Origin: Rhodococcus gordoniae
Lineage (GTDB): Bacteria; Actinomycetota; Actinomycetes; Mycobacteriales; Mycobacteriaceae
DNA length: 64,000 nt
Direction of reading: 5' to 3'
NCBI RefSeq assembly: GCF_001646655.1
Contig: NZ_LPZN01000032.1
Location: 22,373 to 86,372 of the forward strand
Shown here: piece by piece, positions 8,452 through 17,035 of the stretch
Numbering within the stretch: the first letter of the stretch is position 1
How the letters are laid out: every line of letters begins with the position of its first letter
Notes under the pieces: generated by a model
The model's input: the letters and a program-made list of their open reading frames with translations, nothing else
What the model was told of the DNA's origin: nothing
The model's database searches: none
Made by a program: the position numbers and the translations under genes

Positions 8452-9241
8452 CCGCGTCGTCGAATCGGTGTCGTACCCCTCGGTCGTACTCGTCACGGGT
8501 GCGGCCGGGGGGATGGGCGCCAACCACGCACGGGTGCTCGCTGCACGCGGAACGCATGTGTGCCTTGCTGATATCCACGACCCGTCCGAGGTCGTCGAAC
8601 AGATCCGGGCTGCAGGCGGTTCCGCGACGGCACACACACTCGACGTGGCCGACGCCGAGGAATGGGGGCGGGTCGTCGACGAGATCCGCACCCGGCACGG
8701 TGAACTCGGTGGACTCGTCAACAACGCCGGGATCTCCCGGCGCCTCGAATTCATGGACACCCCGGACGACATCTGGGAGAAGACCATGCGGATCAACCTC
8801 TTCGGCCCCTTCTACGGGATGAAAGCGGTGGCTCCGCTCATGCGTGAGAGCGGTGGCGGGTCGATCGTCAACATCTCGTCGATCTCGGGACAGATCGGCT
8901 ACTTCTCTCCGGCCTATTCGTCGAGCAAGTGGGGACTGCGGGGTCTGTCCAAATCGGCGGCAGGGAATTTCGCGCGCTGGGGTATCCGCGTCAATTCGGT
9001 TCACCCCGGCCTCGTGGGCACGGCCCTGCTCGGCGGCGCCGACGCGTTCGTCGGTGCCGCATTGAACAGCGTTCCGGCCGGCCGGATGGCCACCGTCGAC
9101 GAGATCACCGACGCTGTGCTCTTCCTGCTGTCGGATCGTTCGAGCTACATGACCGGCAGCGAAGTGACCGTCGACGGTGGCATGACGTCCAACGGCCTCT
9201 ATCACCGCATCATCGCGGAGACGGGAGATCAACTCTCATGA
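8444..9241 (+). CDS. Second SDR-family oxidoreductase
   Basis: A 265-residue classical SDR with TGAAGGMG (about 16-23), NNAG, the active-site Ser in NISSIS, YSSSK, and [12 protein letters not shown] near the C-terminus. It is a distinct paralogue of the preceding SDR rather than a recent duplicate, so a second alcohol/ketone step or opposite stereochemistry is plausible. ATG at 8444 overlaps the upstream gene by 8 bases, and its stop overlaps the following flavoprotein start (ATGA). Sits in the IclR-controlled catabolic run. Confidence 0.88.
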   Translation: MSDRVVESVSYPSVVLVTGAAGGMGANHARVLAARGTHVCLADIHDPSEVVEQIRAAGGSATAHTLDVADAEEWGRVVDEIRTRHGELGGLVNNAGISRRLEFMDTPDDIWEKTMRINLFGPFYGMKAVAPLMRESGGGSIVNISSISGQIGYFSPAYSSSKWGLRGLSKSAAGNFARWGIRVNSVHPGLVGTALLGGADAFVGAALNSVPAGRMATVDEITDAVLFLLSDRSSYMTGSEVTVDGGMTSNGLYHRIIAETGDQLS

Positions 9242-10698
9242 ACGACGACATCATCGACGTCGTGGTGATCGGTGGTGGCGGTGCCGGTCTCGCTGCCGCA
9301 GTGTCTGCCGCCGAATCCGGGGCGAGTGTGCTGCTGTTCGAATCCGAGACCGAACTGGGCGGGTCGACCCAGCTGTCCGCGGGATTGTTCACCGCGGCAG
9401 GGACGAGTGTGCAGCGCGGTCTCGGTATCGAGGACTCCGCCGAGAAGTTCTTCCAGCACTACATGGATCTGAACCATTGGGTCCTCACACCCGGCCTGGT
9501 CCGTGCGTTCTGCGAGAACGCGGGCCCGACGCTCGAATGGCTGATCGGTCTCGGCGTGGAGATCCCCGCCCGCGAATCGTCGAACGCGCACATGCCCGGT
9601 CTGTGCCAGGCCGGTGTCGAAGACGTCTGGCGCGGGCACGTGCCGAAGGATCAGGGCTACGGACTCGTGCAGACACTCGACCGTGCGCGTCGCACGCACG
9701 GTGTGGAAGCCGTGCTCGGTACCCGGGTCCAGAAGCTGCTCGTCGAGGGCGGACGTGTGGTCGGTGTCGTCGCGGACGACATCGAGGTCCGTGCACATGC
9801 CGTCGTGGTCGCGTCCGGTGGTTTCGCGCAGAACCGCGACCTGCTGGAGCAGTACTATCCGTATCCGCTCCGAGCAGGGGAGTCGCTGTTCGTCGTGGCC
9901 GCGCCGGGTAGCCGCGGTGACCACTTCCGCTTCGGCGAGCAGGTCGATTCGTCGATCGCCGGCACGGACTGGGGACTGACCATGCCCACCGCATACTTCC
10001 AGCGTTACCACCATTGGCAGGCCGGCTTCCCGCCCAAGTCGCGGGTGTACGTGAACAAGTCCGGCCGACGGTTCATGGACGAGGATGCGTCGTACGCGGT
10101 CTCCGGCGGTCTCATGGATCGTCAGGACGGACCGGTATGGGTGATCTTCGACGAGAAGGCCCGCACCGGGCTGCCGTCGGGCTACACCGACTGGGACGCC
10201 GACCGGATCGCAGAGGAAGCCGACGCCGGTCGTACCCTGCGTGCCGACAGCATTCCCGAACTCGCCGACCTCATCGGCGTACCGGCCGATGCGTTGGTCA
10301 CCACGATCGATCGTTGGAACACCCGGCTGCCCAACGGGAACGATCCCGACTTCCTGCGGCATCGCACCCTCGCCAACAAGGGATCGACCTCGAACCCCGA
10401 CCCCGTCACGGAGGGACCGTTCTACGCGGCACGTATGCTGCCCGCCGAACTGGTCTGCACCCACGCCGGACTCGAGATCAACCCGAACGCGGAAGTTCTC
10501 GACACCCTCGGGAACGTCGTACCCGGCCTGTACGCGGCCGGAGAAGCGGGCGCCGGCATCCTCGGCCTCCGCTATGTGGGCGGCGGCAACGCCGTCGCCA
10601 ACGCAGTGACCATGGGTCGCATCGCCGGCCTCAACGCGGCCCGCTGGGCTGCATCCGGCGCCGCTCCACGCGCCGCACTCGGCGTTGCCGGCGTGTAG
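9238..10698 (+). CDS. FAD-dependent oxidoreductase of the fumarate reductase/KstD family
   Basis: A 486-residue flavoprotein. The N-terminal dinucleotide motif is [17 protein letters not shown] (about 8-24), followed by the [11 protein letters not shown] loop that contacts FAD. The C-terminus carries [20 protein letters not shown] and [14 protein letters not shown], typical of flavocytochrome-c/fumarate-reductase and 3-ketosteroid Delta1-dehydrogenase relatives. The likely chemistry is removal or addition of hydrogens next to a ketone, which fits the two SDRs before it. ATGA overlap with the upstream SDR. Substrate unknown; a steroid, terpenoid or cyclohexanone-type ketone are candidates. Confidence 0.85.
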   Translation: MNDDIIDVVVIGGGGAGLAAAVSAAESGASVLLFESETELGGSTQLSAGLFTAAGTSVQRGLGIEDSAEKFFQHYMDLNHWVLTPGLVRAFCENAGPTLEWLIGLGVEIPARESSNAHMPGLCQAGVEDVWRGHVPKDQGYGLVQTLDRARRTHGVEAVLGTRVQKLLVEGGRVVGVVADDIEVRAHAVVVASGGFAQNRDLLEQYYPYPLRAGESLFVVAAPGSRGDHFRFGEQVDSSIAGTDWGLTMPTAYFQRYHHWQAGFPPKSRVYVNKSGRRFMDEDASYAVSGGLMDRQDGPVWVIFDEKARTGLPSGYTDWDADRIAEEADAGRTLRADSIPELADLIGVPADALVTTIDRWNTRLPNGNDPDFLRHRTLANKGSTSNPDPVTEGPFYAARMLPAELVCTHAGLEINPNAEVLDTLGNVVPGLYAAGEAGAGILGLRYVGGGNAVANAVTMGRIAGLNAARWAASGAAPRAALGVAGV

Positions 10699-10734
10699 CG
10701 CCACCTCCCCCTCACATTCGAAAAGGACACGAAC

Positions 10735-12066
10735 ATGCTCGGATCGGACGCGGCATCCCCCGCAGTGAGTCCACCCCAGGCCGGCACTCCGCAGCCGAAG
10801 CAGTCGACGACGAAGGTCATTCGTGCTGCCGTCGTGGGCACCATCGTGGAGTACTACGACTTCGGTATCTACGGCTACATGGCGACGATGGTCGCCACCC
10901 TGTTCTTCGTCTCGGAAGATGAGACGGCTGCTCTGCTGGGAACATTCGCGGCCTTTGCCGTGGCGTTCTTCCTCCGGGTGCCCGGTGGCATCTTCTTCGG
11001 GCACATCGGTGACAAGTACGGCCGGAAGAATGCGCTGTCGTGGACGATCCTGCTCATGGTCGTGGCGACCGCGGCCATGGGACTGATGCCCACCTACGCC
11101 ACTCTGGGCGTGTGGGCGACGGTTCTGCTCGTGCTCGCCCGCTGTCTGCAGGGCTTCGCGGCCGGCGGTGAACTCGGCGGCGCAAACGCATTCGTCTCCG
11201 AATCCGCACCGGCACGCTGGCGCGCGACGCAGACGTCCATGGTCAACTCGGGTACCTACCTGGGGTCGTTGGTGGCGTCTCTCGTGGCGCTCGGCATCAC
11301 GTCCACCTTCTCGGAGGAGCAGATCCTCGAATGGGCATGGCGCATCCCGTTCCTGCTCAGCGTGGTCATCGGTGTCGTCGGCATCTGGATCCGTAATCAT
11401 CTCGAGGACACCCCGCAGTTCGAGGAACTCGAGGAAAAGGGTGAGACGAAGAAGCTGCCCATCGCGGAGCTGCTGAAGACGTCGGGCGGAAGCGTCGTCA
11501 AGATCATCCTGCTCGGTGCGCTCATCATCGGTGGCTACTACATCGCCTCCGTGTATGCCGCGACCTACCTCCAGACCACGGGTGGACTGTCGTCCTCCGT
11601 CGCGTTCCTGTCGACCTGCCTCGCTCTCGTGCTCGGTGTGATCACGCTGCCCATCGCCGGTTATCTCGCCGACAAGTACGGGCGCAAGCCGGTGCTGTTC
11701 GCCGGTAGTGCCGCATCCGCGATCGTCGGTGTTCCGATGTTCATGCTGATGTCCGGCGGCACCGTCTGGCAGGCCGTCGTCGGCCAGTCCGTGCTGTTCA
11801 TCTGCGTGTCGGTGGTCAACGGTGCCTCCTTCGTCACCTATGTCGAGATGCTCAAGGCGTCCGTGCGATACAGCGGTATCGCTCTCGGGAACAACGTGAC
11901 GAACATGTGCCTCGGTGGCACCGCACCGTTCATCGCGACGTGGCTGATCGACGTCACCGGGAACTCGCTGGCACCGGCGGGGTACTTCGTGTTCTGTGCG
12001 CTGCTCACCCTCGGTGCGGTCTTCTTCATCGAGGAGACGAAGGGCATCGAACTCCGCACCGACTAG
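10735..12066 (+). CDS. MHS-family MFS transporter
   Basis: A 443-residue 12-segment transporter. The start of the membrane domain, GTIVEYYDFGIYGYMAT, and the loop GHIGDKYGRKNALSWTIL mark the metabolite:H+ symporter (MHS) branch of MFS, which imports organic acids and related compounds. The second-half signature GYLADKYGRKPVL is present. It is the last gene of the IclR-linked run, 36 bases after the flavoprotein, and is followed by a strong hairpin. It most likely imports the substrate of the SDR/flavoprotein pathway, which would then be acidic or zwitterionic. Confidence 0.87.
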   Translation: MLGSDAASPAVSPPQAGTPQPKQSTTKVIRAAVVGTIVEYYDFGIYGYMATMVATLFFVSEDETAALLGTFAAFAVAFFLRVPGGIFFGHIGDKYGRKNALSWTILLMVVATAAMGLMPTYATLGVWATVLLVLARCLQGFAAGGELGGANAFVSESAPARWRATQTSMVNSGTYLGSLVASLVALGITSTFSEEQILEWAWRIPFLLSVVIGVVGIWIRNHLEDTPQFEELEEKGETKKLPIAELLKTSGGSVVKIILLGALIIGGYYIASVYAATYLQTTGGLSSSVAFLSTCLALVLGVITLPIAGYLADKYGRKPVLFAGSAASAIVGVPMFMLMSGGTVWQAVVGQSVLFICVSVVNGASFVTYVEMLKASVRYSGIALGNNVTNMCLGGTAPFIATWLIDVTGNSLAPAGYFVFCALLTLGAVFFIEETKGIELRTD

Positions 12067-12078
12067 TCCTGTGGTGCA

Positions 12079-12119
12079 GCCGGAATTGTCGGAACCCGTC
12101 GGGGGCCGACAATTCCGGC
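12079..12119 (+). terminator. Hairpin terminator after the MHS transporter
   Basis: Perfect 14-base arms GCCGGAATTGTCGG (12079-12092) and its complement (12106-12119) with a 13-base loop, just after the transporter stop. There is no T-run, as is common for actinobacterial terminators. Confidence 0.7.
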
Positions 12120-12199
12120 ATTCCCATATCCGGACCGCGTGGTCCGTGTTTCGATGTCCGGGAGGCACGGGTCCTCGAGACACGGGGTGGAGGGGAACG

Positions 12200-12604
12200 A
12201 TGGCGAACGGATTTCGACGGGTACTGCGAGCCGGATCGGTCGCTGCAGTGACAGGAGGGATCGTCCTCGGCGGCGCCGGCATCGCGGCGGCACAGGACGA
12301 GTGGCCGGTCCAGCAACCCAACAGTCCGATCTACGTGTACGACGTGGACCCCGCCAACTGGCTCACCCCCGACGAACTCGCCTACTGGAACCCGCTGGTG
12401 AACGAGCCGCGCCTGACCTCGCCGTTCGGCGCGAACACCCGCATCGTGTGCCAGGGCTTCCACGGCGTGACGACTGATTGCTGGCAGGCCGACCTCGAAG
12501 GCCGTCCACACAAGCTTCAGCGTCTGCCCGCGAACCTGCCCAACGTGACGGGGTCGAGCGCACCCGGCGGAGGCGTCGGGCACTTCGTGTATCCGCTCTT
12601 CTGA
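12200..12604 (+). CDS. Small secreted protein of unknown function
   Basis: A 134-residue protein with an export signal: basic MANGFRRVLR, hydrophobic AAVTGGIVLGGAGIAAA, then a signal-peptidase site near AAAQD. The mature part of about 100 residues holds two cysteines (IVCQGF and TDCWQAD) that could form a disulphide, an aromatic/proline-rich start and a C-terminal hydrophobic end (GHFVYPLF). ATG at 12200 follows GGAGGGG at a good distance. It stands alone between a terminator and a convergent two-component operon. I do not recognise the family; similar short secreted proteins occur in Nocardia-type genomes. Confidence 0.72.
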   Translation: MANGFRRVLRAGSVAAVTGGIVLGGAGIAAAQDEWPVQQPNSPIYVYDVDPANWLTPDELAYWNPLVNEPRLTSPFGANTRIVCQGFHGVTTDCWQADLEGRPHKLQRLPANLPNVTGSSAPGGGVGHFVYPLF

Positions 12605-12617
12605 TCCGCACGGGGCG

Positions 12618-13292
12618 TCAGCGGTCGTCCCGAGAGCTCGGGGTGCCCGTGCTCTCGAGATAGAGGAGCACCGCCCGTACCCGCCGACTACGGTCGGCTT
12701 CGCGCGGCAGGTCGAGCTTCACGAAGATCGAATTGACGTGCTTCTCCACGGCACTGACCGACATCGTCAGACGACCGGCGATGCCGGTGTTCGTCAGACC
12801 CTGGGCGAGGGCCTCGAGTACCTCGCGTTCGCGTTCGGTGAGGGCGGCGATGGGGTCGGCGCGGCGGGTGTTCGCGAACAGTTGCCGCACCACCTCGGGA
12901 TCGAACGCCGTCCCGCCCGCAGCCACTCGTTCCAGATCGGTGAGGAATGCCCCCACGTCCGACACACGATCCTTGAGCAGATAGCCGACGCCACCCCACC
13001 CGTTCGTGAGCAGACCGGTGGCGTTCCGGTGCTCGACGTATTGCGACAGCACGAGCACAGCGACCTGCGGGTGCTCCTCCTTGATGCGCCGCGCCGCGTT
13101 GATGCCCTCCGTCGAGTAGGTCGGTGGCATACGCACGTCGAGCAGCACGAGATCGGGCACGTCGCGCTCGACGACATGATGCAACTCGACGGCATTTCCC
13201 ACGCCGGCGATCACCTCATGGCCTTCGTCCGCGAACAACCGCGACAAACCCTCGCGGAGAAGGGTCGAGTCCTCGGCAATCACGATGCGCAC
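12618..13292 (-). CDS. NarL/LuxR-type response regulator
   Basis: A 224-residue regulator. Receiver domain about 1-120, with the phospho-acceptor Asp in LVLLDVRMPP, the acidic pair at EDS and the conserved Lys in LLKDRV. The LuxR-type helix-turn-helix is about 150-205 (LTEREREVLEALAQGLTNTG, then AVEKHVNSIFVKL). The GTG start at 13292 gives a normal family start (VRIVIAEDS) and overlaps the kinase gene by 13 bases, so kinase and regulator are coupled. The regulated genes are not evident; DedA lies immediately upstream of the kinase on the same strand. Confidence 0.88.
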   Translation of the reverse strand: MRIVIAEDSTLLREGLSRLFADEGHEVIAGVGNAVELHHVVERDVPDLVLLDVRMPPTYSTEGINAARRIKEEHPQVAVLVLSQYVEHRNATGLLTNGWGGVGYLLKDRVSDVGAFLTDLERVAAGGTAFDPEVVRQLFANTRRADPIAALTEREREVLEALAQGLTNTGIAGRLTMSVSAVEKHVNSIFVKLDLPREADRSRRVRAVLLYLESTGTPSSRDDR

Positions 13293-14371
13293 GGGATCCT
13301 CGCTTCCACGACGGTCGGCCCTCCGCGAGGGCTGTGTACGGAGAACTGCCCGTCCAGCGCGGCGATACGGCGCGCGAGACCTGTCAGCCCGGAGCCCGTC
13401 ATCTCGGCCCCGCCACATCCGTCGTCGACGACCGTGACCGTGACGACGCGACCGTCCGCCGCGACGGTCACCGACACACTGTCGGCGCCGGAGTGCTTCG
13501 TCGCGTTCGTGACCCCTTCCGCGGCAACGTAGTACGCGGCTGCCGCGACATCGTGCAGCGGTTCCGGATGGATCGACAGATCCAGATCGACGGGGAGGGA
13601 GGTGTGCGCGGACAACCCTTCCAGCGCCGCGGCGAGTCCGTGTTCGTCCAGGGCGGCCGGGTAGATCCGCCACGTCACGTCGCGCAGTTCGGTGAGCAAT
13701 GCCTGTGCCTGGGCGACGGCGTTGTCGAGGTCGGCGACGAGATTCCCGCCGCCGCGTTCGGCGGTGCGTCGCGCCCGCCCGACATCGAGCGCGAGTGCGA
13801 CGGCCCGCTGCTGGACATCGTCGTGCAGGGCGCGTTCGATCCGCCGGCGTTCGTCGTCGATGGCGGTGACGACGTCGGCACGGGTGCGCTGCAGGTCGCG
13901 GAGACGATGCTGCGTCGCGTCGTCACCGAGCAGCCGCAGTGCCGTGCGGACGTCCCACTGGCCCACGATCATCGCCATCCGGACGGCGAGGTAGATCATG
14001 ACGGCGGCGACGAGGAGCGAGACGAGGCCGTCGGCGACGGAGATGCGACCGCCGACCAGCAGGACGATCGCCCAGCCCCCGTAGCCGGTCGCGGCGATCA
14101 GGACGAGCAGTACGACGATGCCGACAAGTGGACCGTAGGCCAGACGGACGAGGAAGTACCCCGTCGGCTCGCGATCCGGGAGATCCCGGACAGTCTCGGC
14201 GTCGAACCATCGCACGAGACGGGTGCGGTCGCGTTCGGCCGCCCGGCCCGGTCCGTCGGTGGTGCGGCGGACCGATGCCGCCGCACCCGCCACCGCGGTG
14301 ACGATCCCGAGCAGGAGCCCGACGACGGCGCGGACCGAGGTCCCGAGTGAGCGCCGAAGGTGATCGATCAC
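13280..14371 (-). CDS. NarL-type sensor histidine kinase
   Basis: A 363-residue kinase. N-terminal membrane segment (about 12-33), two more hydrophobic segments at about 75-100 and 105-125, then the HisKA_3 dimerisation helix with phospho-acceptor His in IERALHDDVQQRA (about 185), and the ATP-binding domain (EGVTNATKHSGA, VVDDGCGGAE, GSGLTGLARRIAALDG). There is little periplasmic sequence, so the signal is probably sensed within or near the membrane. It lies upstream of and overlaps its response regulator; 9 bases separate it from the DedA gene upstream. Confidence 0.86.
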   Translation of the reverse strand: MIDHLRRSLGTSVRAVVGLLLGIVTAVAGAAASVRRTTDGPGRAAERDRTRLVRWFDAETVRDLPDREPTGYFLVRLAYGPLVGIVVLLVLIAATGYGGWAIVLLVGGRISVADGLVSLLVAAVMIYLAVRMAMIVGQWDVRTALRLLGDDATQHRLRDLQRTRADVVTAIDDERRRIERALHDDVQQRAVALALDVGRARRTAERGGGNLVADLDNAVAQAQALLTELRDVTWRIYPAALDEHGLAAALEGLSAHTSLPVDLDLSIHPEPLHDVAAAAYYVAAEGVTNATKHSGADSVSVTVAADGRVVTVTVVDDGCGGAEMTGSGLTGLARRIAALDGQFSVHSPRGGPTVVEARIPCAS

Positions 14372-14380
14372 GGACCGACC

Positions 14381-15031
14381 CTAACGGGCGCGAATCGATC
14401 GGACACGGCGGACGACGAACACCGCCACTGCCCCGACCACCGCGACGATCACGAGTTTCTGCAGCACATCCGCATACGGTTCGATGACTCCCCAGTTCTC
14501 ACCGAGAAGGTATCCGGCGAGCACGAAGATCGAGTTCCACAGTGCGCTGCCCAGAACGGTCAGGACGACGAAGCGGCCGACGGGCATGGCCTCCACCCCG
14601 GCGGGAACCGAGATCACGCTCCGCACGAGCGGCACCATCCGGCCGAGGAACACCGATTTCTCACCGTGGCGGGCGAACCATTCTTCGCCGCGCCGCAGAT
14701 CGGAGATGCTCACCAGTGGGAGTCGCTCGACCACGGCATACATCCGCGGACGCCCGAAGGCTCGTCCGGTGAGGTAGAGCAGCAGCGCGCCGACGACGGA
14801 GCCGAGGGTGGTCCACACGACGGCCGAGACGAGGGAGATCTCCCCGCGGGAGGCCGCGAAGCCGGCGAGGGGAAGGATCACCTCGCTCGGGATCGGCGGG
14901 AAGAGGTTTTCCGCGGCGACCACGAGACCGGCGCCGGGTGCTCCGAGCATCTCCATCAGCTGCAGCGAGAGGCCCGCGAGGCCGTCGAGTTCGTCGGTGG
15001 GTGACTGCGAGAGGGTGTGTTCGAGGTTCAT
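14381..15031 (-). CDS. DedA-family membrane protein
   Basis: A 216-residue integral membrane protein of the DedA/SNARE-associated family, whose members act as lipid-carrier flippases or help keep membrane potential. Family features: ENLFPPIPSEVILPLAG near the N-terminus (about 40-56), GRAFGR in a cytoplasmic loop, FLGRMVPLVRSVISVPAG (about 130-147), and C-terminal hydrophobic helices. ATG at 15031 gives the usual length; an upstream ATG would only add an unlike extension. It is first in a run with the two-component system on the minus strand and divergent from the MarR gene. Confidence 0.85.
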   Translation of the reverse strand: MNLEHTLSQSPTDELDGLAGLSLQLMEMLGAPGAGLVVAAENLFPPIPSEVILPLAGFAASRGEISLVSAVVWTTLGSVVGALLLYLTGRAFGRPRMYAVVERLPLVSISDLRRGEEWFARHGEKSVFLGRMVPLVRSVISVPAGVEAMPVGRFVVLTVLGSALWNSIFVLAGYLLGENWGVIEPYADVLQKLVIVAVVGAVAVFVVRRVRSIRAR

Positions 15032-15144
15032 GTCCGGAACGCTATGAGCAGTGAATGCGCAGTTCACTGCGGTTTTCCGCCGATTTCGAGGTGTTCGGGG
15101 TGTGGTTTTCCATAGTCCTGCCGATCTCCGGCCGATCTACCGGA

Positions 15145-15162
15145 TAGTAAATAGATGAATTA
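15145..15162. promoter_or_regulatory. Operator-like site before the MarR regulator (hmg box 1)
   Basis: The 18-base site TAGTAAATAGATGAATTA lies 26 bases before the MarR ATG. It matches the reverse complement of a site before hmgA at 14 of 18 positions, with nine identical in a row. Autoregulation by the MarR protein is inferred. Confidence 0.55.
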
Positions 15163-15188
15163 TTCCGGGCCTGCGGTACTGTGACCGC

Positions 15189-15716
15189 ATGTCCGGACCC
15201 CGCGACCTCGACTACTGGTCCTTCGTCGAACTCGCGCAGGAGCGTCTGAACAGCAAGTTCGGTGAACATCACCGCAGTGCGACCGAAGTCCTGCTCACGC
15301 TCAACCGGGCCTCGGACATCGTCACCTACGACCTCGAGGCCGCGGTTCACCGTCCGCGTGGCCGGTCGTGGTCGGCCTATCGGCTCATGTTCGTCATCTG
15401 GCTCGCGGGTCCGATCGAACCGAATGTCGCCGCGCGGCTCACCGGGATGAGTCGCGCCGCCGTGTCGAACCTCGCGAAACCCCTGGTCGAGGCGGGAATC
15501 CTCCAGAAGACTCCGGTCAGCCACGACGCGCGTTCGGTGCAACTGTCGCTCACCGAAGCGGGAGAGAAAGAGATCCGGGACAGTTTCCGTGCCCAGAACG
15601 AGCGCGAAGAGGCCTGGGTGGAGGTGCTCACCCCCACCGAACAGCAAATTCTCGTGATGCTGCTGAACAAGCTGATCACCAACCGCAGCCAGTTCGACGT
15701 GCGCGGACGCAACTGA
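15189..15716 (+). CDS. MarR-family regulator, probable controller of the homogentisate operon
   Basis: A 175-residue MarR protein: N-terminal dimer helices (DLDYWSFVELAQERL), winged helix-turn-helix at about 70-130 (GPIEPNVAARLTGMSRAAVS followed by NLAKPLVEAGILQKT; wing SHDARSVQLSLTEAG), and a C-terminal dimer helix. It lies 116 bases upstream of hmgA in the same direction. An 18-base AT-rich palindromic motif occurs both before this gene and before hmgA, which points to repression of both. Other bacteria use IclR-type HmgR for this pathway, so a MarR controller is a lineage-specific solution; this is inference. Confidence 0.82.
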   Translation: MSGPRDLDYWSFVELAQERLNSKFGEHHRSATEVLLTLNRASDIVTYDLEAAVHRPRGRSWSAYRLMFVIWLAGPIEPNVAARLTGMSRAAVSNLAKPLVEAGILQKTPVSHDARSVQLSLTEAGEKEIRDSFRAQNEREEAWVEVLTPTEQQILVMLLNKLITNRSQFDVRGRN

Positions 15717-15760
15717 CGCAGGGTCGTGACCTCTCTGTGGTTGCGCTCACGGCCTCGGTT

Positions 15761-15778
15761 TAGTTAACGTATTTACTA
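15761..15778. promoter_or_regulatory. Operator-like palindrome before hmgA (hmg box 2)
   Basis: TAGTTAACGTATTTACTA is an imperfect palindrome (TAGTTAA against TAGTAAA on the other strand), 55 bases before the hmgA ATG, and corresponds to the site before the MarR gene at 14 of 18 positions. It is very AT-rich for this genome, so it also probably overlaps the promoter. Confidence 0.6.
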
Positions 15779-15832
15779 ATTCCAGGCGAGCGACCGTCCC
15801 TCGCACGCCCGAGATCCGCGAGGAGTCAGATC

Positions 15833-17035
15833 ATGGCGTTCTACCGACAGCTCGGCGTCATCCCGCCGAAGCGTCACACCCAGCACCGCGACGAGAACGG
15901 CGACCTGTACTACGAAGAGCTCATGGGCGAGGAGGGCTTCTCGTCCGACTCGGCGCTGCTCTACCACCGGTACATCCCGTCGGCGATCGTCGACGCCACG
16001 GAGTGGAAGCTGCCCGATCAGACCACCACACCGAACCATCCGCTCAAGCCGCGGCACCTGAAGCTGCACGATCTGTTCCCCGAGACGATCTGGGCCGAAA
16101 CCGATGTCGTGACCGGTCGCCGCCTGGTCCTGGGCAACGCCGACGTCCGCATCTCGTACGTCGTGTCGACCGAGCCCTCGCCGCTGTACCGCAACGTCGT
16201 CGGCGACGAGATGGTCTACGTCGAATCCGGTGAGGCCACCGTCGAGACGGTCTTCGGTCCGCTCGAAGCGAAGGCCGGCGACTACGTCCTGCTGCCGATG
16301 GCCACCACCCACCGCTGGGTGCCCCGGGGCGACGGACCGCTGCGCGCCTACACGATCGAGGCGAACAGCCACATCGTCCCGCCCAAACGCTACCTGTCGA
16401 AGTTCGGGCAGTTCCTCGAGCACGCGCCGTTCTGTGAACGCGACCTGCACGGACCGACCGAGCTCATGCAGGTCGAGGAAGAGAACGTGGAGGTGCTGGT
16501 CAAGCACCGCACCTCGCAGGGCATCGTCGGCACCCGCTACCTGATGCCGCACCACCCCTTCGACGTGGTCGGCTGGGACGGCTGCCTGTACCCGTACACC
16601 TTCTCGATCCACGACTTCGAGCCCATCACCGGTCGCGTCCACCAGCCGCCGCCGGCGCACCAGGCGTTCGAGGGCAACAACTTCGTCATCTGCAACTTCG
16701 TGCCCCGCAAGGTGGACTACCACCCGCTGGCCGTACCGGTGCCGTACTACCACTCGAACGTCGATTCCGACGAGGTCATGTTCTACTGCGGCGGCGACTA
16801 CGAGGCCCGCAAGGGATCGGGCATCGGCCAGGGTTCGATCTCGGTGCACCCCGGTGGTCACGCGCACGGCCCGCAGCCGGGTGCCTACGAGCGCAGCATC
16901 GGTGTGGAGTTCTTCGACGAACTTGCCGTCATGGTCGACACCTTCCGCCCGCTCGAACTCGGTGAGGGTGCGCTCGCGTGCGAGGACGCCGCCTACGCCG
17001 GCAGCTGGAACCGCAATGCAGGAGCGGCCAAATGA
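15833..17035 (+). CDS. hmgA: Homogentisate 1,2-dioxygenase
   Basis: Opens the homogentisate ring to maleylacetoacetate, the central step of tyrosine and phenylalanine breakdown. The 400-residue cupin-type protein is shorter than the roughly 440-residue eukaryotic enzyme but keeps family blocks: LKLHDLFPETIW, the jelly-roll strands VYVESGEATVETVFGPLEAKAG, and the C-terminal iron-site region HPGGHAHGPQPGAYE (about 340-355) with His and Glu ligands. ATG at 15833 follows AGGAG by 7 bases. ATGA overlap with the next gene; preceded by an AT-rich palindrome shared with the upstream MarR gene. Confidence 0.9.
   Translation: MAFYRQLGVIPPKRHTQHRDENGDLYYEELMGEEGFSSDSALLYHRYIPSAIVDATEWKLPDQTTTPNHPLKPRHLKLHDLFPETIWAETDVVTGRRLVLGNADVRISYVVSTEPSPLYRNVVGDEMVYVESGEATVETVFGPLEAKAGDYVLLPMATTHRWVPRGDGPLRAYTIEANSHIVPPKRYLSKFGQFLEHAPFCERDLHGPTELMQVEEENVEVLVKHRTSQGIVGTRYLMPHHPFDVVGWDGCLYPYTFSIHDFEPITGRVHQPPPAHQAFEGNNFVICNFVPRKVDYHPLAVPVPYYHSNVDSDEVMFYCGGDYEARKGSGIGQGSISVHPGGHAHGPQPGAYERSIGVEFFDELAVMVDTFRPLELGEGALACEDAAYAGSWNRNAGAAK

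Noticed and set aside
9229..12321. Very long open frame on the minus strand (about 1030 codons)
   Set aside because: It lies fully antisense to the SDR/flavoprotein/MHS genes, which have clear family motifs. Long antisense frames are expected in such high-GC DNA, and its His/Arg/Gly/Asp-rich product has no domain.
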